NCBI GenBank assembly: GCA_900473745.1
Contig: UCMW01000015.1
Coordinates: forward strand, 62,001 to 126,000
Source: Hyphomicrobiales bacterium
GTDB lineage: Bacteria; Pseudomonadota; Alphaproteobacteria; Rhizobiales; Rhizobiaceae
Direction of reading: 5' to 3'
Length of the DNA stretch: 64,000 nt
The first letter of the stretch is position 1; every line of letters starts with the position of its first letter. Positions 44,014 through 52,190 of the stretch are shown here, piece by piece. The position numbers and the translations under genes were made by a program. Below the pieces are notes generated by a model, which searched no databases, was not told the DNA's origin, and saw nothing but the letters and a program-made list of their open reading frames with translations.

Positions 44014-45306
44014 ATGCGCCTGGGCGGCCGTCTTGCCGGTGCGATCGAAGTCTTGAACGATATCGAGACCCGTCGCCGTCCCGTTGCCGATGCCCTCAAG
44101 GATTGGGGCCTTTCGCATCGTTTCGCCGGTTCCGGCGATCGTGCGGCCATCGGCAACATCGTCTACGACGCCCTTCGCATGAAACTTTCCCATGCCTGGC
44201 TGATGGATGACGACAGCGCCCACGCGCTCGGCTGGGCCGTGCTGTTGCGCCAATGGGGCATGAGCCTGGAGGCCCTGCAGGCCGATTTCGAGGGCGACAA
44301 CTTCGCGCCGGAGGCCCTCTCCGAAAGCCAGATCCAGGCGTTTGCCAACCGTAACCTCACCGACGCTCCCCTCCATGTCCAGGGTGACATTCCCGATTGG
44401 GTGCAGCCCTCCTTCGAGCAGGCCTTCGGGGACGACTGGTTGGCCGAGGCACAGGCACTTGCCACCCGCCCAACGCTCGATCTGCGCGTCAACACGTTGA
44501 AGGCCAACAGGGACAAGGTGCTGAAGGCGCTGGACCGTTCCGGTGCCCAGGGATCGCCGATCGCGCGCTTCGGCATGCGCGTGCCAGCCGGCGAAGGCCC
44601 GTCGCGGCTGCCGAATGTGACGGCCGAACTCAGCTTCCAGAAGGGCTGGTTCGAGGTGCAGGACGAGGGTTCGCAGATCGTTGCCGATCTCGTGACGCCG
44701 CGCGAAGGCGACCAGGTGCTCGACTTCTGCGCCGGTGGTGGCGGCAAGACGCTCGCCATGGCGGCTGCCATGAACAACAAGGGCCAGGTCCACGCCTACG
44801 ACGCCGACCGCAAGCGGCTGGCGCCGATCATCGAGCGGCTGAAACGCGCAGGCACCCACAATGTCCAGGTGCATGACAGCACCAAGGGCCTGGCGAGCCT
44901 CAAGGAGCGCTTCGACCAGGTTCTCGTTGATGCGCCCTGCACGGGCACCGGCACATGGCGTCGTCGTCCCGACACCAAGTGGCGCCTGACCGACCGGAAT
45001 CTGCAGGAACGCATGGCGCAGCAGCAGGAGGCCCTGACCGAGGCTTCGGCCTTCGTCAGGACGAGCGGTTCGCTGCTCTACGTCACCTGCTCGGTGCTGC
45101 CGGAAGAAAACGACCGCCAGGTTCAGGCTTTCTGCGAGGCCAATCCGAGCTTCGAGATCGTGCCGGTGCTGGAAGACTGGACGCGCCTCTTCGGCGCCTC
45201 GGCACCGACGCCGCGTTCGGCCGATGGCAAGACCGTGACGCTCAGCCCTGCCAGCATGGATACCGACGGCTTCTTCTTCTGTCGCATGCGTCGTCGCCCG
45301 ACCTGA
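44014..45306 (+). CDS. RsmB/NOP2-family RNA (cytosine-5)-methyltransferase
   Basis: A 430-residue SAM-dependent m5C methyltransferase. An N-terminal NusB-like helical part leads to the NOL1/NOP2/sun catalytic domain: VQDEGSQIVADLV, the SAM motif VLDFCAGGGGKTLAMAAAM, VLVDAPCTGTGTWRRRPD (catalytic Cys in motif VI DAPC) and LLYVTCSVLPEEN (second Cys in TCS). I chose the ATG at 44014, 7 bases after GAGGAG; an ATG at 44008 is too close to it. The rRNA target cannot be fixed from sequence. It is monocistronic between the RlpA-like gene and imelysin. Confidence 0.92.
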   Translation: MRLGGRLAGAIEVLNDIETRRRPVADALKDWGLSHRFAGSGDRAAIGNIVYDALRMKLSHAWLMDDDSAHALGWAVLLRQWGMSLEALQADFEGDNFAPEALSESQIQAFANRNLTDAPLHVQGDIPDWVQPSFEQAFGDDWLAEAQALATRPTLDLRVNTLKANRDKVLKALDRSGAQGSPIARFGMRVPAGEGPSRLPNVTAELSFQKGWFEVQDEGSQIVADLVTPREGDQVLDFCAGGGGKTLAMAAAMNNKGQVHAYDADRKRLAPIIERLKRAGTHNVQVHDSTKGLASLKERFDQVLVDAPCTGTGTWRRRPDTKWRLTDRNLQERMAQQQEALTEASAFVRTSGSLLYVTCSVLPEENDRQVQAFCEANPSFEIVPVLEDWTRLFGASAPTPRSADGKTVTLSPASMDTDGFFFCRMRRRPT

Positions 45307-45430
45307 TTTGACCACCGTCAATTCCAACGGTTGTTTCTTATAGTCGACTGTTTGACACCAGTTTCTTTTTGCGCGAAGACATGGCCGTCCGTATATTTCG
45401 AGGCGCCCGTCGGCGCCGGAGGGAGACACC

Positions 45431-46711
45431 ATGATCCGGAAATCCGTCATCGGCGCGTCGATTGCGCTCTTGGTCACATCGGCTGCCATTTTTGCTGGCC
45501 CGGCCATCGCCGCACCTGCGCCCAAGGACGTGCTGACCCACTACAGCGCGCTGGCTGAAGCCAAGTTCCAGGATGCGCTTTCGACCGCCAAGGCGCTCGA
45601 GGCCGCCATCGACGCGCTGATTGCCAAGCCGAGCGACGAAACGCTGAAAGCCGCGCGCGCGGCCTGGATCGCCGCCCGCGTGCCCTATCAGCAGACCGAG
45701 GTCTATCGCTTCGGCAACCCGATCGTTGACGATTGGGAGGGCAAGGTAAATGCCTGGCCGCTGGATGAAGGCCTGATCGACTATGTCGATGCTGCTTACG
45801 GCACCGAAAGCGACGGCAATGCGCTTTACGTCGCCAACGTCATCGCCAGCCCGAAGGTCAAGATCAACGGCGAAGAGGTCGATGCCTCCCAGATCACGCC
45901 GGAGTTTCTCGCTGAGACGCTGCATGAAGCCGGCGAAGTCGAAGCCAATGTCGCGACCGGCTATCATGCGATCGAATTCCTGCTCTGGGGCCAGGATCTG
46001 AACGGCACCGGTCCGGGTGCCGGCAACCGCTCCTTTACCGACTATGACACGGCCAATTGCACCAATGGCAATTGCGACCGCCGCGCCGCCTATCTGAAGG
46101 CCGCTTCCACGCTGCTGGTCCAGGACCTCGAAGAGATGGTCGCCGCCTGGGCGCCCGAGGGTGACGCAACGAAGGCCGTTCTGGCCGACGAGCAAAAGGG
46201 TATTTCCGCAATCCTCACCGGCATGGGTTCGCTTTCCTACGGCGAACTCGCCGGCGAGCGCATGAAGCTCGGCGTGCTGCTGCATGATCCGGAAGAGGAG
46301 CATGATTGCTTCTCGGACAATACGCATGCCTCGCATCTGAACGACGCGATCGGCATCGCATCCGCCTATACCGGAGAATACACCCGCGTCGACGGCACCA
46401 AGCTCACCGGCCCGTCGCTGTCGGAACTGGTTGCCGCAAAGGATGCTGCACTCGATGCGGAAATGAAGGGCAAGCTTGAGAAGACGCTGGCCGCCATGAA
46501 CGCCATGGCCGAGCGCGCTCAGACCAAGGAAGCCTATGACCAGATGATCGGCGAAGGCAATGCCGAGGGCAATGCGACCGTGCAGGCCGCCATCGACGGC
46601 CTGATCGACCAGACCCAGACCATCCAGCGCGTCATTGCGTCGCTGGACCTCGGCACCATCGAGCTTGAAGGCTCCGACAGCCTTGATAATCCTGGCGCGG
46701 TCTTCCAGTAA
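45431..46711 (+). CDS. Imelysin family periplasmic protein (IrpA-like)
   Basis: A 426-residue exported protein with a signal peptide (about residues 1-27, ending AIAA). The imelysin fold consists of two four-helix-bundle halves. The conserved GxHxIEFLLWG motif is intact (GYHAIEFLLWGQD, about residues 177-189), carrying the likely metal-binding His and Glu. Members are iron-regulated proteins of uncertain role, often next to di-heme proteins. GGAGGGAG precedes the ATG at 45431. A strong hairpin in the 48-base gap separates it from the di-heme gene. Confidence 0.93.
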   Translation: MIRKSVIGASIALLVTSAAIFAGPAIAAPAPKDVLTHYSALAEAKFQDALSTAKALEAAIDALIAKPSDETLKAARAAWIAARVPYQQTEVYRFGNPIVDDWEGKVNAWPLDEGLIDYVDAAYGTESDGNALYVANVIASPKVKINGEEVDASQITPEFLAETLHEAGEVEANVATGYHAIEFLLWGQDLNGTGPGAGNRSFTDYDTANCTNGNCDRRAAYLKAASTLLVQDLEEMVAAWAPEGDATKAVLADEQKGISAILTGMGSLSYGELAGERMKLGVLLHDPEEEHDCFSDNTHASHLNDAIGIASAYTGEYTRVDGTKLTGPSLSELVAAKDAALDAEMKGKLEKTLAAMNAMAERAQTKEAYDQMIGEGNAEGNATVQAAIDGLIDQTQTIQRVIASLDLGTIELEGSDSLDNPGAVFQ

Positions 46712-46722
46712 GCAGCAAAGGC

Positions 46723-46749
46723 GGGCCGCCCCTTCCAAGGGAGCGGCCC
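46723..46749 (+). repeat. Intercistronic hairpin between imelysin and the di-heme gene
   Basis: GGGCCGC (46723-46729) pairs with GCGGCCC (46743-46749), and the inner CCCTT (46730-46734) pairs with AAGGG (46737-46741). It has no T-tract and ends 10 bases before the ATG of the next gene. It probably stabilises the imelysin message or moderates translation of the di-heme protein. Confidence 0.65.
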
Positions 46750-46759
46750 GATCCCCATC

Positions 46760-48286
46760 ATGAGAACTCGCAAGGCCATCCTCGCCGGCCTCGGCATGCT
46801 TTTGACGACGGGCCACACGATCTCGCCCGTTGCCGCCGGAGAGGTTCCCGGGCGAACCGACCTGACGCCGAAGGACAATGCTCGCGTCATCGCCGTGACC
46901 CGCCCGACCGGCGACTTCAGCAAAGCCGAGAGTTTCGAACTGATGCAGGGCGGGGCCGGCACGTCCCCACGCGGCGTGAGTTCCGATTCCTTTTCCGACT
47001 TTTCCGCCAATATCACCTTTGCCGAAGAGCAGGAGTTCGAGCTCGGCAATGCGCTCTTCCGCAAGCTCTGGGTCTCCTCGCCCTCTTCCACTCAGGCGTC
47101 CGACGGTCTCGGCCCCCTGTTCAACGCGCGGGCCTGTCAGAGCTGTCACCTGAAGGGTGGCCGCGGCCATCCGCCGGAAGGCGACCGCGACCACACCTCG
47201 ATGTTCTTCCGCATCGCGCGCCCTGCCGTCACGGCAGAGGAGAAGGCCAGGCTCGAGCGGCTGGAGGTCGCTTCCCTTCCCGACCCCGTCTATGGCGGCC
47301 AGCTTCAGGACCAGGCAGTGCCGGGCATCTCCGCCGAAGGGCGCATGATGATCACCTATACCGAGGAGCCGGTGACCCTCTCGGGCGGCGAGACGGTGAT
47401 GCTGCGCCGCCCCAGCTATTCCGTCCGCGATTTGAATTACGGGCCGCTGGATCCGGGCACGGTACTGTCGCCGCGCATTGCTAATCCGATGATCGGGCTC
47501 GGCCTCATCGAAGCGATCCCCGAGGAAGACATCCGGGCGCTGGCCGATCCCGAAGACCTTGATGGCGACGGCATCTCCGGACGTGTGGCCCGTGCCCGTG
47601 ATCACCGCACGGGAGAGATCAAGCTCGGTCGCTTCGGCTGGAAGGCGCAGAATGCCTCGGTGCGCGACCAGAGCGCCAGCGCCTTTGCCGGCGATATCGG
47701 CATTTCGACGCCGGATGATCCCAGGCACTTCGGCGATTGCACCGAAAAGCAGACCTCGTGCTTTGAGGCCGCTACCGGCGTGCAGCCACGTCTCGGCGAT
47801 ACCGAAGGTCCGGCGCCTGTGCTCGATCTCGTCACCTTCTACGCCAAGAACCTCGCCGTGCCGAAGCGCCGCGATGTCGAGGACGCCGAAGTTCTGCGCG
47901 GCAAGGAGATCTTCTATGCCAGCGGCTGCATCGCCTGCCACCGGCCGAAATTCGTCACCAGCCGCAAGGCGGAAAACAAGGCGCAGGCCTTTCAGCTGAT
48001 CTGGCCCTATTCCGATTTCCTGCTGCATGACATGGGCGAAGGTCTCGCCGATGGTCAGCCCGTTGGCGATGCCACCGGGCAGGAGTGGCGCACGCCACCG
48101 CTCTGGGGTATCGGTCTGACGCAGGTCGTCAGCGGCCACAGCTTCTTCCTGCATGACGGTAGGGCGCGAAACCTGACCGAGGCCATTCTCTGGCATGGCG
48201 GTGAGGCAGAAGCCGCACGCGATGCCTTTGCCGCCGCCAACCCCGAGGACCGCAAGGCCCTGATCACGTTTCTGGAGTCTCTCTGA
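46760..48286 (+). CDS. Di-heme oxidoreductase (DUF1111, thiol-oxidoreductase-like)
   Basis: A 508-residue periplasmic cytochrome c with a signal peptide (residues 1-27, ending VAAG). Two CxxCH heme sites are visible, ACQSCH (heme 1, residues 125-130) and GCIACH (heme 2, about 389-394). LGNALFRKLWV, DGLGPLFNARAC and VLSPRIANPMIGLGLIEAI are family landmarks. It resembles MauG/CcpA-like di-heme oxidoreductases in layout but belongs to the DUF1111 group, whose electron acceptors are not known. The next gene overlaps by one base (TGATG), so both are coupled. Confidence 0.92.
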   Translation: MRTRKAILAGLGMLLTTGHTISPVAAGEVPGRTDLTPKDNARVIAVTRPTGDFSKAESFELMQGGAGTSPRGVSSDSFSDFSANITFAEEQEFELGNALFRKLWVSSPSSTQASDGLGPLFNARACQSCHLKGGRGHPPEGDRDHTSMFFRIARPAVTAEEKARLERLEVASLPDPVYGGQLQDQAVPGISAEGRMMITYTEEPVTLSGGETVMLRRPSYSVRDLNYGPLDPGTVLSPRIANPMIGLGLIEAIPEEDIRALADPEDLDGDGISGRVARARDHRTGEIKLGRFGWKAQNASVRDQSASAFAGDIGISTPDDPRHFGDCTEKQTSCFEAATGVQPRLGDTEGPAPVLDLVTFYAKNLAVPKRRDVEDAEVLRGKEIFYASGCIACHRPKFVTSRKAENKAQAFQLIWPYSDFLLHDMGEGLADGQPVGDATGQEWRTPPLWGIGLTQVVSGHSFFLHDGRARNLTEAILWHGGEAEAARDAFAAANPEDRKALITFLESL

Positions 48287-49392
48287 TGCGGTTTCTCGCG
48301 CGCCTCGCCCTTCTCTCCACGATGTTGCTGCCCCTGCCCGCCCTGGCGCAGGAGTCGAGCCTGACCGTCGGTGTGCTTGACGCTGCAAAGGTGCCGGCCG
48401 TCATGGCACGGGCCGTCGACGGTTTCATCCGTCCTGGCTACCGCCATTTCACCGAAGAGGCCGCGACCATGGAGGAATCCATGGCCATGCTCTGCGAAGC
48501 GCCCTCCTCTGAAAGCCTTCTGAATGCGCAATCGACCTTCGGCGACCTCGTCGAGGCATGGTCGCGCATCGAGATCGTGCGCGTCGGCCCTGTTCTTGAA
48601 GGCAATCGCTTCGAGCGCATCCTGTTTTTCCCCGACCGCAAGGGCACTGGACTGAAGCAGGTTCAGGCAGCCCTTGCCAAGCCCGATCCGAGCGTCACCT
48701 CGGTCGAGACACTGAAGGGCAAGAGCGTTGCGATGCAGGGGCTGGGTGCGCTGGAATTCGTACTCTTCGGCACCGGTTCGAAAACGCTGACGGCCACCGA
48801 AGGCAATTACCGCTGCCAGTATGGGACAGCGATCGCGGCCAACCTGCAGCGCCTTGGCGCGGAACTCTCCGCCGCCTGGGATGCGCCCGATGGCGTTGCA
48901 GCCGCCTGGAAGGCACCGGGGCCCGACAATCCGCTCTACCGCGACGAGGCGGAAGCCGCCAAGGAACTGCTCGGCGTGCTCGTGCATGCGGCCGAGACGA
49001 TTCGCGACCAGCGCATCGAGCAATTCTACAAGGGCGACCCGAAGAAAGCCCTGCCACGCCAAGCGATCTATTGGCGCTCGGGCAATACCTTCCGCTCGAT
49101 CACCGCCAATATCGAGGCTGTGCGCGCGCTGCTCGACACCTCGGGCATGGTCGAGCTTCTGGCCGATGGCAATCGCTCGGTCGTCTCCTCGACCGATTTC
49201 GTCGCACGGTCTCTCGCACGCGTGTCGGCCGATATCAAGCCTGACGTGGCGAAGGTCATCGAGGATCCGGCCCAGATCGCCAAGCTCGACTTCCTGCTGC
49301 TCAACAGCCGCGACCTGATCCTCCGGCTCAACAACGATCTCGGCGGCGGTATCGGGCTTGCGGCCGGCTTCTCCTTCTCCGACGGCGACTGA
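48286..49392 (+). CDS. Imelysin-like periplasmic protein lacking the motif histidine
   Basis: A 368-residue exported protein with a signal peptide (MRFLARLALLSTMLLPLPALA). It has the imelysin fold, but the motif reads GLGALEFVLFG (about residues 149-159), so the histidine of GxHxxE is a glycine while the glutamate stays. The paralogous imelysin two genes upstream has the histidine. The change suggests a different metal site or a non-binding partner subunit. It overlaps the di-heme gene by one base and precedes the DUF1513 gene by one base, so the three form a tight operon. Confidence 0.9.
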   Translation: MRFLARLALLSTMLLPLPALAQESSLTVGVLDAAKVPAVMARAVDGFIRPGYRHFTEEAATMEESMAMLCEAPSSESLLNAQSTFGDLVEAWSRIEIVRVGPVLEGNRFERILFFPDRKGTGLKQVQAALAKPDPSVTSVETLKGKSVAMQGLGALEFVLFGTGSKTLTATEGNYRCQYGTAIAANLQRLGAELSAAWDAPDGVAAAWKAPGPDNPLYRDEAEAAKELLGVLVHAAETIRDQRIEQFYKGDPKKALPRQAIYWRSGNTFRSITANIEAVRALLDTSGMVELLADGNRSVVSSTDFVARSLARVSADIKPDVAKVIEDPAQIAKLDFLLLNSRDLILRLNNDLGGGIGLAAGFSFSDGD

Positions 49393-49393
49393 G

Positions 49394-50470
49394 ATGATCG
49401 CAACGCCGCTCATCGATCGCCGTGCCTTCCTGCGCTCTGCGGGTCTCGCCTTCGCCGCGGGGCTTGCCCCCCGTTCGGCCTTTGCGCTCGAGCGCACGGA
49501 TGCGGTCTATGCCAGTGGCCTCAAGCGCGCAGACGGCAAGTTTGCCATCGGGCTGATCAGCGAGGCCGGCAGCCTGATCGACGAGATCGCGCTGCCGGGC
49601 CGCATCCACGGGCTGTGCCACAGTGCTGCAAACGGGCTTTCGGTCGCCTTTGCCCGGCGGCCCGGGACCTTTGCCGTCATCTTCGATGCCAAGAAGGCGG
49701 TTGAGCCGCGCATCATCGCGGCAGCGGAAGGCCGGCACTTCTTCGGCCACGGCGCCTTTGCGCCCGATGGCCGGCTCTTCTATGCGAGCGAAAACGATTT
49801 CGATGCCAATGCCGGCATGATCGGGATCTACGACTGCATCTCCGGCTTCGAGCGGGTGGGCGAGGTGCCGGCCCATGGCATCGGCACGCATGACATCACC
49901 GTCACGCCGGACGGGCTTCTGGTCATCGCCAATGGCGGGATCAAGACGCATCCCGATTTCGGGCGCACCAAGCTCAATCTCGACCATATGGAACCATCGC
50001 TGGTTTTGGCCGATGCCAAGAGCGGGGCATTGATCGAGAAGCACACGCTACCCCCGGAACTCCGCCAGCTCTCCACCCGGCATCTCGACGTGGCCGCCGA
50101 TGGTCGGATCTGGTTTGCCTGCCAGTATGAGGGGTCGCGCACAGATCGGCCGCCGCTGGTCGGGTATTTCGCAAAGGGTGAGCGCATTTCCTATGTCCAG
50201 CTACCCGACGACACCACTGACCGGCTCGGCAATTATGTCGGCGCTATCGCCGTCAACCGAACGTCAGGCCTCGTCGGCATCGCCTCGCCGAAAAACGGGC
50301 TTTGGGCGTTGCTCGATGGTAAGGACGGGCGGCTGATTTCGGAGACGGTGCTGGCAGATGCAGCGGGCATTGCCCCCTCGCCAAAGAGTTTTGCCGTCTC
50401 CTCCTATCGCGGCGCTTTCCTCGACCGGCAGAGCTCCGTCGCCTGGGACCAGCATATCATCCGCCTCTGA
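49394..50470 (+). CDS. DUF1513 family beta-propeller protein, Tat-exported
   Basis: A 358-residue protein with a twin-arginine signal (DRRAFLRSAGLAFAAGLAPRSAFA). The mature part shows repeated strands typical of a seven-bladed propeller (HGLCHSAANGLSVAFARRPGTFAV, HFFGHGAFAPDGRLFYASEN, GIGTHDITVTPDGLLVIANGG). The DUF1513 family is nearly always next to imelysin and DUF1111 genes. Export in a folded state by Tat suggests that a cofactor is inserted in the cytoplasm. It follows the imelysin-like gene by one base. Confidence 0.9.
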   Translation: MIATPLIDRRAFLRSAGLAFAAGLAPRSAFALERTDAVYASGLKRADGKFAIGLISEAGSLIDEIALPGRIHGLCHSAANGLSVAFARRPGTFAVIFDAKKAVEPRIIAAAEGRHFFGHGAFAPDGRLFYASENDFDANAGMIGIYDCISGFERVGEVPAHGIGTHDITVTPDGLLVIANGGIKTHPDFGRTKLNLDHMEPSLVLADAKSGALIEKHTLPPELRQLSTRHLDVAADGRIWFACQYEGSRTDRPPLVGYFAKGERISYVQLPDDTTDRLGNYVGAIAVNRTSGLVGIASPKNGLWALLDGKDGRLISETVLADAAGIAPSPKSFAVSSYRGAFLDRQSSVAWDQHIIRL

Positions 50471-50509
50471 AGGCTGGCAGAACCAGAGGTGGAACACTAG
50501 ATCACCCTC

Positions 50510-50962
50510 ATGTCCAAGATCCTGAGCTACATTCTCTTCATCGGTTTCGTCGTCGGCGCAGGCCTTCTCGCAGGCCTCACCAATATGCCCGGCGACTGGT
50601 ACCAGTCCCTCGAAAAACCGTTCTTCAATCCGCCGCCCTGGCTCTTCGGCCCGGTGTGGACCACGCTCTACGTGCTGATCGGCATAGCGGGCGCCCGGAT
50701 CTGGCAGCGCGCGCCGAAATCGGCTGCCATGCAGCTCTGGTTTGCCCAGATGGCCTTCAACCTGATGTGGTCGCCGGCGTTTTTCGGCCTGCAAAACCCC
50801 GAGCTGGCACTTGCCGTGATCGTGGGCATGCTGGTGACGATCATCGCCTTCATGGTGAAAGCCAAGCCGATCGACAGGATTTCAACGTTGCTCTTCGCCC
50901 CCTATCTCGCCTGGGTCAGCTTCGCCGGCATTCTCAATCTCAGCATCGCCTGGCTGAACTGA
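50510..50962 (+). CDS. tspO: TspO/MBR family membrane protein
   Basis: A 150-residue protein with five transmembrane helices. GLTNMPGDWYQSLEKPFFNPPPWLFGPVWTTLYVLIGIAG contains the family W-x-P and N-P-P-x-x-F-x-P motifs. WSPAFFGLQNPELAL and a C-terminal APYLAWVSFAGILNLSIAWLN complete it. TspO binds tetrapyrroles and related ligands, and in bacteria regulates pigment or stress responses. It follows DUF1513 by 39 bases. Confidence 0.95.
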   Translation: MSKILSYILFIGFVVGAGLLAGLTNMPGDWYQSLEKPFFNPPPWLFGPVWTTLYVLIGIAGARIWQRAPKSAAMQLWFAQMAFNLMWSPAFFGLQNPELALAVIVGMLVTIIAFMVKAKPIDRISTLLFAPYLAWVSFAGILNLSIAWLN

Positions 50963-51029
50963 ATTTGCCCGGTGGCGGCTTGCCTGCCCGGAACGACCAT
51001 GCCAATTTCGCCGCCGAAGGGGACAAGGC

Positions 51030-51479
51030 ATGGTGGACTACGATCAGGAGACCGTCGAGGCACGGATTCGGCAGAGTTTCGCGCGGCAGGGAGCGATGGA
51101 CACACTCGGGGCGGAGCTCACGCGGATCAGCCCCGGCGTCGTCGAGATCGAGCTCGAATATGACCGCAAGCTCACCCAGCAGCATGGTTTCCTGCATGCC
51201 GGCGTCATCTCGGCCGCGCTCGACACAGCCTGCAGCTATGCCGCCTATACGGTCACCACGCCTGAGGTTTCGCTGCTCACCATCGAATTCAAGGTGAATT
51301 TGATGTCGCCGGGGCGCGGCGAGCGATTCCTGTTTCGCGGCGAAATCACCAAGCCCGGTTCCAACATCATCGTCGCCGACGGTCGCGGCTATGCGCTGAC
51401 CGATGGTCCGGCCAAGCTGATTGCCTCGATGACCAGCACGATGATGGTGATCCGCGGGCGCGAGGGAATTTCCGGATGA
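51030..51479 (+). CDS. PaaI-type hot-dog thioesterase
   Basis: A 149-residue hot-dog-fold protein. LTQQHGFLHAGVISAALDTACSYAAY is the PaaI signature, with the conserved HGxxHxG-like turn and the catalytic aspartate region (LDTAC). TIEFKVNLMSPGRGERFLFRGEITKPGSNIIVADGRGYAL follows. It probably hydrolyses acyl-CoA, and the substrate is unknown. Its stop overlaps the start of the nucleosidase gene by 4 bases (ATGA). Confidence 0.88.
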   Translation: MVDYDQETVEARIRQSFARQGAMDTLGAELTRISPGVVEIELEYDRKLTQQHGFLHAGVISAALDTACSYAAYTVTTPEVSLLTIEFKVNLMSPGRGERFLFRGEITKPGSNIIVADGRGYALTDGPAKLIASMTSTMMVIRGREGISG

Positions 51480-52114
51480 CCTACGAGATGAAGCCGATCG
51501 CCGGCAAGCATGTCCTCTTCGTCATGGCAGCCGATGCCGAATATGGCGTCTTCCTGCGCACCCGCATCTCACCGCTGATGACAGGCGTCGGGCCGGTCGA
51601 AGCCGCGGTCGTGCTGACCAAGGAACTCGCCCGCCTCTCCAGCCACGACGACCTGCCGGATCTCGCCGTCTCGCTGGGTTCGGCCGGCTCCGCCAACCTC
51701 GAACAGGCGGAAATCTACCAGGTCTCCGCCGTCTCCTATCGCGACATGGATGCCTCGGCCTTCGGTTTCGAAAAGGGCAAGACGCCGTTTCTCGATTTGC
51801 CTGTTTCCGTCGAACTGCCGCTCAGGATCCCCGGCATTCCTGCTGCCACGCTTTCGACCGGCGGCAACGTCGTCTCAGGTGCTGCCTATCAGTCGATCGA
51901 TGCCGACATGGTCGACATGGAGACCTTTGCGGTCCTGCGCGCCTGCCAGAGCTTCGGCATTCCCCTGATCGGGCTGCGCGGCATTTCCGATGGCCGTCAC
52001 GACGTCAACCACATCGACGACTGGACGCAGTATCTGCATGTCATTGACAAGAAGCTGGCGCTGGCGGTCGACAGCCTGCAGACGGCGCTGGAAGACGGCG
52101 TCTTCTGGTTCTGA
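51476..52114 (+). CDS. 5'-Methylthioadenosine/S-adenosylhomocysteine nucleosidase family protein
   Basis: A 212-residue purine-nucleosidase-fold protein. HVLFVMAADAEYGVFL matches the MTA/SAH nucleosidase N-terminus. TGVGPVEAAV is the nucleoside-binding loop, GSAGS the phosphate-like loop, and DMVDMETFAVLRACQ carries the ribose-binding ME pair with the catalytic glutamate region. RGISDGRHD has the proton-donating aspartate. It is shorter than MtnN of enterobacteria (about 230 residues). It is translationally coupled to the thioesterase gene and ends before a long terminator. Confidence 0.88.
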   Translation: MTYEMKPIAGKHVLFVMAADAEYGVFLRTRISPLMTGVGPVEAAVVLTKELARLSSHDDLPDLAVSLGSAGSANLEQAEIYQVSAVSYRDMDASAFGFEKGKTPFLDLPVSVELPLRIPGIPAATLSTGGNVVSGAAYQSIDADMVDMETFAVLRACQSFGIPLIGLRGISDGRHDVNHIDDWTQYLHVIDKKLALAVDSLQTALEDGVFWF

Positions 52115-52131
52115 GCGGCTGCACAAAAAAT

Positions 52132-52179
52132 CGAGGCTGTGCAGGCGATCTGCCATTGAAAGAAGCCTCGCTTTTCTTT
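52132..52179 (+). terminator. Terminator after the nucleosidase gene
   Basis: CGAGGCT (52132-52138) pairs with AGCCTCG (52164-52170). An inner GCAG/CTGC stem sits in the loop, and CTTTTCTTT follows. It lies about 18 bases after the nucleosidase stop and just upstream of guaA, separating the two units. Confidence 0.7.
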
Positions 52180-52190
52180 AAAGGCTCGCC

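Noticed and set aside
45307..45430. A RirA or Irr iron-control element upstream of imelysin
   Set aside because: No convincing TGA-N9-TCA or ICE-type sequence could be read; iron control remains a family-based guess.
43906..45525. A 539-residue open frame opposite the RsmB-like gene
   Set aside because: The plus strand holds the complete methyltransferase motifs, so this is a codon-bias shadow.
45338..48388. A 1016-residue open frame on the minus strand across the imelysin cluster
   Set aside because: It is the mirror of highly biased GC-rich coding sequence on the plus strand, where imelysin and di-heme motifs are clear. Its translation shows no domain and no ribosome site.
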